A stretch of 64,000 nt of DNA, from NCBI RefSeq assembly GCF_037404875.1, contig NZ_JBBELO010000022.1, forward strand, positions 62,001 to 126,000, in the 5' to 3' direction. The translations under genes were made by a program, and so were the position numbers. Source of the stretch: Orlajensenia sp037404875. Its GTDB lineage: Bacteria > Actinomycetota > Actinomycetes > Actinomycetales > Microbacteriaceae. The notes below the pieces were generated by a model. That model saw nothing but the letters and a program-made list of their open reading frames with translations. It made no database searches and was not told where the DNA came from. This document shows positions 63,165 to 64,000 of this stretch, in pieces (positions within the stretch are counted from its first letter, which is position 1; each line of letters begins with the position of its first letter).

Positions 63165-63818
63165 TTACGCCCCCTTCACTGCGTTGCGGACGAAAACGAG
63201 GCGACCACGAGCACCGGGAACGGCACCCTTGATCAGCAGCAGGCCCTTCTCGGCGTCGACCGAGTGAACCTTGAGGTTCAGCACGGTGACGCGCTCGGCG
63301 CCCATGCGGCCGGCCATGCGCATGCCCTTGAAGACACGGCTGGGGGTCGAGGATGCACCGATCGAGCCGGGCTTGCGGTGGTTGCGGTGCGAACCGTGCG
63401 AAGCGGAGACGCCCTTGAAGTTGTGGCGCTTCATGACACCGGCGGTGCCCTTGCCCTTGCTCGTGCCGACGACGTCGACGAGCTGGCCGGCTTCGAACAC
63501 CGTGGCGTCGAGCTCCTGGCCGAGGCTGTACTGGTCGGCGTCGGCGGTGCGCACCTCGGTGAGGTGGCGGCGCGGCGTCACGCCGGCCTTGTCGAAGTGA
63601 CCGGTCGCGGGCTTGTTCACCTTGCGCGGGTCGATGGCGCCGGCGGCGATCTGAACGGCGCTGTAGCCGTCGACCTCAGCGGTGCGAATCTGCGTGACGA
63701 CGTTGGGGCTGACCTCGATGACGGTCACGGGAACGAGCTTGTTGTTCTCGTCCCAGACCTGGGTCATGCCAAGCTTCGTGCCGAGCAGACCCTTGCTGGT
63801 CTTGTTAGCAGTAGACAT
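63165..63818 (-). CDS. rplC: 50S ribosomal protein L3
   Basis: A 217-residue L3: GLLGTKLGMTQVWDENNKLV, GTSKGKGTAGVMKRHNFKG and GSIGASSTPSRVFKGMRMAGRMG (parts). It lies 11 bases after rpsJ. Confidence 0.97.
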   Translation of the reverse strand: MSTANKTSKGLLGTKLGMTQVWDENNKLVPVTVIEVSPNVVTQIRTAEVDGYSAVQIAAGAIDPRKVNKPATGHFDKAGVTPRRHLTEVRTADADQYSLGQELDATVFEAGQLVDVVGTSKGKGTAGVMKRHNFKGVSASHGSHRNHRKPGSIGASSTPSRVFKGMRMAGRMGAERVTVLNLKVHSVDAEKGLLLIKGAVPGARGRLVFVRNAVKGA

Positions 63819-63829
63819 GGTTGTTTCCC

Positions 63830-64000
63830 TTAGAGCTTGATCTCGATGTTGACGTCAGCAGGCAGGTCGAGACGCATGAGCGAGTCGACGGCCTTGGGCG
63901 TCGGGTCGATGATGTCGATCAGCCGCTTGTGCGTACGCATCTCGAAGTGCTCGCGGCTGTCCTTGTACTTGTGGGGCGAGCGGATGACGCACACCACGTT
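63830..64000 (-). CDS. rpsJ: 30S ribosomal protein S10 (5' end outside window)
   Basis: The last 56 residues of S10/NusE are encoded: SPHKYKDSREHFEMRTHKR, LIDIIDPTPKAVDSLMRLDL and PADVNIEIKL. Its start lies beyond base 64000. S10 also joins the antitermination complex with NusB. Confidence 0.95.
   Translation of the reverse strand, partial: NVVCVIRSPHKYKDSREHFEMRTHKRLIDIIDPTPKAVDSLMRLDLPADVNIEIKL

Overview
This window looks like a core chromosomal segment of a high-GC actinobacterium, most likely a member of the Microbacteriaceae (inferred). The evidence is the strong GC bias, gene order matching other Actinobacteria (guaB, guaB3 and guaA close together; groES, tsaD, rimI, tsaB, tsaE, alr, glmS, glmM, rpsI, rplM in one direction; the S10/spc/alpha ribosomal clusters), actinobacterial protein types (GuaB3, ECF42 with a YCII partner, DUF3817 beside guaA, a LAxTG wall-sorting signal) and frequent use of the words GGATGC/GCATCC. 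No prophage, insertion sequence, CRISPR array, tRNA or rRNA was found.

Layout. 1-753: C-terminal end of an arylsulfatase. 0.75-1.05 kb: array of palindromic repeats. 1-8.5 kb: AI-2E family permease, PcrA helicase, a frameshifted LAxTG surface protein, a glycerophosphodiester phosphodiesterase and a Bax-inhibitor-1-like membrane protein. 8.7-11.3 kb: ECF42 sigma factor with its YCII partner and a small-molecule phosphotransferase. 11.3-16.1 kb: guaA, DUF3817, SURF1-like and a KhtU/KhtT-like cation/proton antiporter pair. 16.2-17.5 kb: an AbiEi/DUF559-like gene between two near-identical hairpins. 17.5-25.2 kb: glpD, guaB3, an ABC-F ATPase, a MalY/PatB aminotransferase and guaB. 25.4-31.7 kb: livHMGF on the plus strand, then livK and a reduced binding-protein-like lipoprotein on the minus strand. 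31.7-35.4 kb: rarD-like transporter, groES with a CIRCE element, a THUMP-like methyltransferase and two DUF4190-like membrane proteins. 35.5-44.3 kb: tsaD-rimI-tsaB-tsaE-alr-acpS-glmS, divergent coaA, then glmM. 44.3-64 kb: almost uninterrupted ribosomal, transcription and secretion genes on the minus strand, from rpsI/rplM through truA, rplQ, rpoA, rpsK, rpsM, rpmJ, infA, (ptsI), map, adk, secY and the spc/S10 genes to rpsJ, which runs off the end.

How the genes work together. Guanine nucleotide synthesis (guaB, guaA), tRNA t6A modification (tsaB, tsaD, tsaE), wall precursor supply (glmS, glmM, alr), CoA/ACP priming (coaA, acpS), protein folding (groES) and translation/secretion dominate. 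The accessory parts are the liv uptake system, the ECF42 module, the cation antiporter and the hairpin-flanked gene.

The most interesting signals are the twin structured repeats around the AbiEi/DUF559-like gene, several different families of intergenic inverted repeats (mostly between convergent genes), a LivH permease carrying an extracytoplasmic N-terminal domain next to a reduced binding protein, ptsI lying between map and infA, and a clean one-base frameshift in the surface protein. I found no clearly new multi-gene system; the hairpin-flanked gene is the best candidate for follow-up.
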